Assembly (NCBI RefSeq): GCF_050947335.1
Contig: NW_027473610.1
Location: 1-64,000, forward strand
Reading direction: 5' to 3'
DNA from: Megachile rotundata
Lineage: Eukaryota; Arthropoda; Insecta; Hymenoptera; Megachilidae
Length of the DNA stretch: 64,000 bases
Made by a program: the position numbers and the translations under genes
The notes under the pieces: generated by a model
Told to the model about the DNA's origin: nothing
Databases searched by the model: none
The model's input: the letters and a program-made list of their open reading frames with translations, nothing else
In this document: piece after piece, positions 60,599 to 64,000 of the stretch
Position numbering within the stretch: position 1 is the stretch's first letter
How the letters are laid out: each line of letters starts with the position of its first letter

Positions 60599-63130
60599 TG
60601 TACTATATAGTCATGTTAAGTTATCGTAACTGAGCACAATTCAACACCACAATGAACAATTTTGATCGTTTTGAACGAATTATGCTCATTTTCGCACGAT
60701 TCAGCCTCTAATTCGCACATATCCGCTGTAATTCGACTCTGTACTATCTAGTTATGTTAAGTTATCCTATCTGAGCACAATTCAACACCACAATGAACAA
60801 TTTTGCTCGTTTTGCACGAATTATGTTCATTTTCGCACGATTCAGCCTCTAATTCGCACATATCCGCTGTAATTCGACTCTGTACCATCTAGTTATGTTA
60901 AGCTATCCTATCTGAGCACAATTCAACACCACATTGAACAATTTTGCTCGTTTTGCACGAACTATGTTCATTTTCGCACGATGAGCCTCTAATTCGCACA
61001 TATCCGCTGTAATTCGACTCTGTACTATCTAGTTATGTTAAGTTATCCTATCTGAGCACAATTCGACACCACAATGAACAATTTTGCTGGTTTTGAACGA
61101 ATTATGCTCATTTTCGCACGATTCAGCCTCTAATTCGCACATATCCGCTGTAATTCGAATCTGTACTATCTAGTTATGTTAAGTTATCCTATCTGAGCAC
61201 AATTCAACACCACAATGAACAATTTTGCTCGTTTTGAACGAATTTTGCTCATTTTCGAACGATTCAGCCTCTAATTCGCACATATCCGCTGTAATTCGAC
61301 TCTGTACTATCTAGTCATGTTAAGTTATCCTATCTGAGCACAATTCAACAGCACAATGAACAATTTTGCTGGTTTTGAACGAATTATGCTCATTTTCGCA
61401 CGATTCAGCCTCTAATTCGCACATATCCGCTGTAATTCGACTGTGTACTATCTAGTTATATTAAGTTATCCTATCTGAGCAAAATTCAACACCACAATGA
61501 ACAATTTTGCTCGTTTTGAACGAATTTTGCTCATTTCCGAACGATTCAGCCTCTAATTCGCACATATCCGCTGTAATTCGACTCTGTACTATCTAGTTAT
61601 GTTAAGTTATCCTATCTGAGCACAATTCGACACCACAATGAACAATTTTGCTGGTTTTGAACGAATTATGCTCATTTTCGCACGATGCAGCCTCTAATTC
61701 GCACATATCCGCTGTAATTCGACTCTGTACTATCTAGTTATGTTAAGTTATCCTATCTGAGCACAACTAAACACCACAATGAACAATTTTGCTCGTTTTG
61801 AACGAATTTTGCTCATTTTCGAACGATTCAGCCTCTAATTCGCACATATCCGCTGTAATTCGACTCTGTACTATCTAGTCATGTTAAGTTATCGTAACTG
61901 AGCACAATTCAACACCACAATGAACAATTTTGCTCGTTTTGAACGAATTTTGCTCATTTTCGAACGATTCAGCCTCTAATTCGCACATATCCGCTGTAAT
62001 TCGACTCTGTACTATCTAGTTATGTTAGGTTATCCTATCTGAGCACAATTCGACACCACAATGAACAATTTTGCTGGTTTTGAACGAATTATGCTCATTT
62101 TCGCACGATTCAGCCTCTAATTCGCACATATCCGCTGTAATTCGACTCTGTACTATCTAGTTATGTTAAGTTATCGTAACTGAGCACAATTCAACACCAC
62201 AATGAACAATTTTGATCGTTTTGAACGAATTATGCTCATTTTCGCACGATTCAGCCTCTAATTCGCACATATCCGCTGTAATTCGACTCTGTACTATCTA
62301 GTTATGTTAAGTTATCCTATCTGAGCACAATTCAACACCACAATGAACAATTTTGCTCGTTTTGCACGAATTATGTTCATTTTCGCACGATTCAGCCTCT
62401 AATTCGCACATATCCGCTGTAATTCGACTCTGTACCATCTAGTTATTTTAAGCTATCCTATCTGAGCACAATTCAACACCACATTGAACAATTTTGCTCG
62501 TTTTGCACGTACTATGTGCTCATTTTCGCACGATTCAGCCTCTAATTCGCACATATCCGCTGTAATTCGTCTCTGTACTATCTAGTCATGTTAAGTTATC
62601 GTAACTGAGCACAATTCAACACCACAATGAACAATTTTGATCGTTTTGAACGAATTATGCTCATTTTCGCACGATTCAGCCTCTAATTCGCACATATCCG
62701 CTGTAATTCGACTCTGTACTATCTAGTCATGTTAAGTTATCGTAACTGAGCACAATTCAACACCACAATGTACAATTTTGATCGTTTTGAACGAATTATG
62801 CTCATTTTCGCACGATTCAGCCTCTAATTCGCACATATCCGCTGTAATTCGACTCTGTACTATCTAGTCATGTTAAGTTATCGTAACTGAGCACAATTCA
62901 ACACCGCAATGAACAATTTTGCTGGTTTTGGACGAATTATGCTCATTTTCGCACGATTCAGCCTCTAATTCGCACATATCCGCTGTAATTCGACTCTGTA
63001 CTATCTAGTCATGTTAAGTTATCGTAACTGAGCACAATTCAACACCACAATGAACAATTTTGATCGTTTTGCACGAATTATGCTCATTTTCGCACGATTC
63101 AGCCTCTAATTCGCACATATGCGCTGTGAT
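59894..63130. repeat. Higher-order block, copy 4 (partner of 27826-31208)
   Basis: It matches the block at 27826 with an offset of 32068 at CGACGCTG and GATGAGCC. The offset becomes 32209 after one extra monomer near 61.45 kb, marked by GACTGTGTACTATC and TTATATTAAG. That extra monomer is also present in the 24161 copy (25.56 kb) but missing from the copies at 1 and 27826, where a fused monomer replaces it. Confidence 0.85.
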
Positions 63131-64000
63131 TCGACCCTGTCCCATCTAGTTATGTTAAGTTACCACAACTGAGCACAATTCGTCACCACAATAAACAATT
63201 TTGCTCGTAATGAACGTATTTTGCTTATTTTCGCACGATTCAGCCTCTAATTCGCACATATCCGCTGTGATTCGACTCTGTCCCATCTAGTTATGTTAAG
63301 TTATCGTAACTGAGCACAATTCGACACCACAATGAACAATTTTGCTCGTAATGAACGAATAATGCTCATTTTCGCACGATTCAGCCTCTAATTCGTACAT
63401 ATCCGCTGTAATTGGACTCTGTACTATCTAGTTATGTTAAGTTATCCTATCTGAGCACAATTCAACACCACAATGAACAATTATGCTTGTTTTGCACGAA
63501 TTATGCTCATTTTCGCACGATTCAGCCTCTAATTCGCACATATCCGCTGTAATTCGACTCTGTACTATCTGGTTATGTTAAGTTATCCAATCTGAGAACA
63601 ATTCAACACCACAATGAACAGTTTTGCTCGTTTTGCACGAATTTTGCTCGTTTTGAACGAATTTTGGTCATTTTCGAACGATTCAGCCTCTAATTCGCAC
63701 ATATCCGCTGTAATTCGACTCTGTACTATCTAGTTATGTTATGTTATCCTATCTGAGCACAATTCAACACCACAGTGTACAATTTTGCTCGTTTTGCAAG
63801 AATTATGCTCATTTTCGCACGATTCAGCCTCTAATTCGCACATATCCGCTTTGATTCGACTCTGTACCATCTAGTTATGTTAAGTCATCGTATCTGAGCA
63901 CAATTCAGCACCACAATGAACAACTTTGGTCGATTTGAACGAATTATGCACATTTTCGCACGATTCAGCCTCTAATTCGCACATATCCGCTGTGATTCGA
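63131..64000. repeat. Divergent satellite at the right edge
   Basis: Two monomers at about 63.13-63.41 kb carry CCCATCTAG and CTCGTAATGAACG, and the first also TTCGTCACC and CAATAAAC; the CTCGTAATG change is seen nowhere else in the window. Next come monomers matching 31.05-31.64 kb, including TGTAATTGGACTC, a 161-bp monomer at 63561, CAGTGTACAATTTTG and CGATTTGAACG. The array runs off the window end. Confidence 0.88.

Larger units (their letters stand above)
51172..63130. repeat. Satellite array, right arm (mainly canonical 141-bp monomers)
   Basis: The array returns to the common 141-bp type, with subtypes seen in the left arm, for example CCGCCGTAATTCGATTC at 4.07 kb and again near 55.8 and 57.6 kb. 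Exceptions are a garbled stretch (52711-52890), a 120-bp monomer (56108-56227) and a 2-bp insertion near 62517. No gene is visible. Confidence 0.95.

Overview
The window is one long satellite DNA array interrupted by a single full-length non-LTR retrotransposon. No host gene, tRNA, rRNA or CRISPR array is visible. The only substantial open reading frames are the two of the retrotransposon. An AT-rich tandem array tens of kilobases long, plus an APE-RT-RNase H LINE of the I type, points to an animal genome, most likely an arthropod, in constitutive heterochromatin such as a centromere or pericentromere. I cannot name the species or confirm the chromosomal location from sequence alone.

Layout: (1) 1-10379 is satellite made of head-to-tail 141-bp monomers, about 38% GC by my count of a typical monomer. 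(2) 10380-16226 holds a 5.8-kb LINE on the minus strand (10396-16210), flanked by a 16-bp target-site duplication. It carries intact ORF1 (539 aa, three CCHC-type knuckles) and ORF2 (1229 aa: endonuclease, reverse transcriptase, RNase H, C-terminal CCHC). (3) 16211-31208 is satellite resuming exactly in phase. (4) 31209-51171 is a divergent satellite domain with 161-bp and 169-bp monomers and several subfamily-specific changes. (5) 51172-63130 returns to the common 141-bp type, with a short garbled stretch near 52.7 kb and one 120-bp monomer. (6) 63131-64000 returns to the divergent type. In total there are about 410 monomers.

The array is organised on several scales. The 141-bp monomer splits into seven degenerate units of about 20 bp, and the 120-, 141- and 161-bp length classes differ by one such unit. 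Monomer subtypes form higher-order repeats: a 423-bp trimer, a five-monomer 705-bp block, a 1760-bp tandem pair, and blocks of 2-4 kb repeated 4, 10, 28 and 32 kb apart. Offsets between copies change almost only in whole-monomer steps, the signature of in-register unequal exchange. The retrotransposon sits inside one such duplicated block, and the matching empty site is present elsewhere in the array, so the insertion appears to post-date that duplication.

The two LINE ORFs act together in the usual way for the family: ORF1 protein packages the RNA, while ORF2 protein nicks the target and reverse transcribes from the 3' tail. The (AAATC)n tail shares microhomology with the target, consistent with target-primed reverse transcription. 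I found no undescribed multi-gene system. The most unusual aspects are the satellite's nested architecture and the intact LINE inside it.
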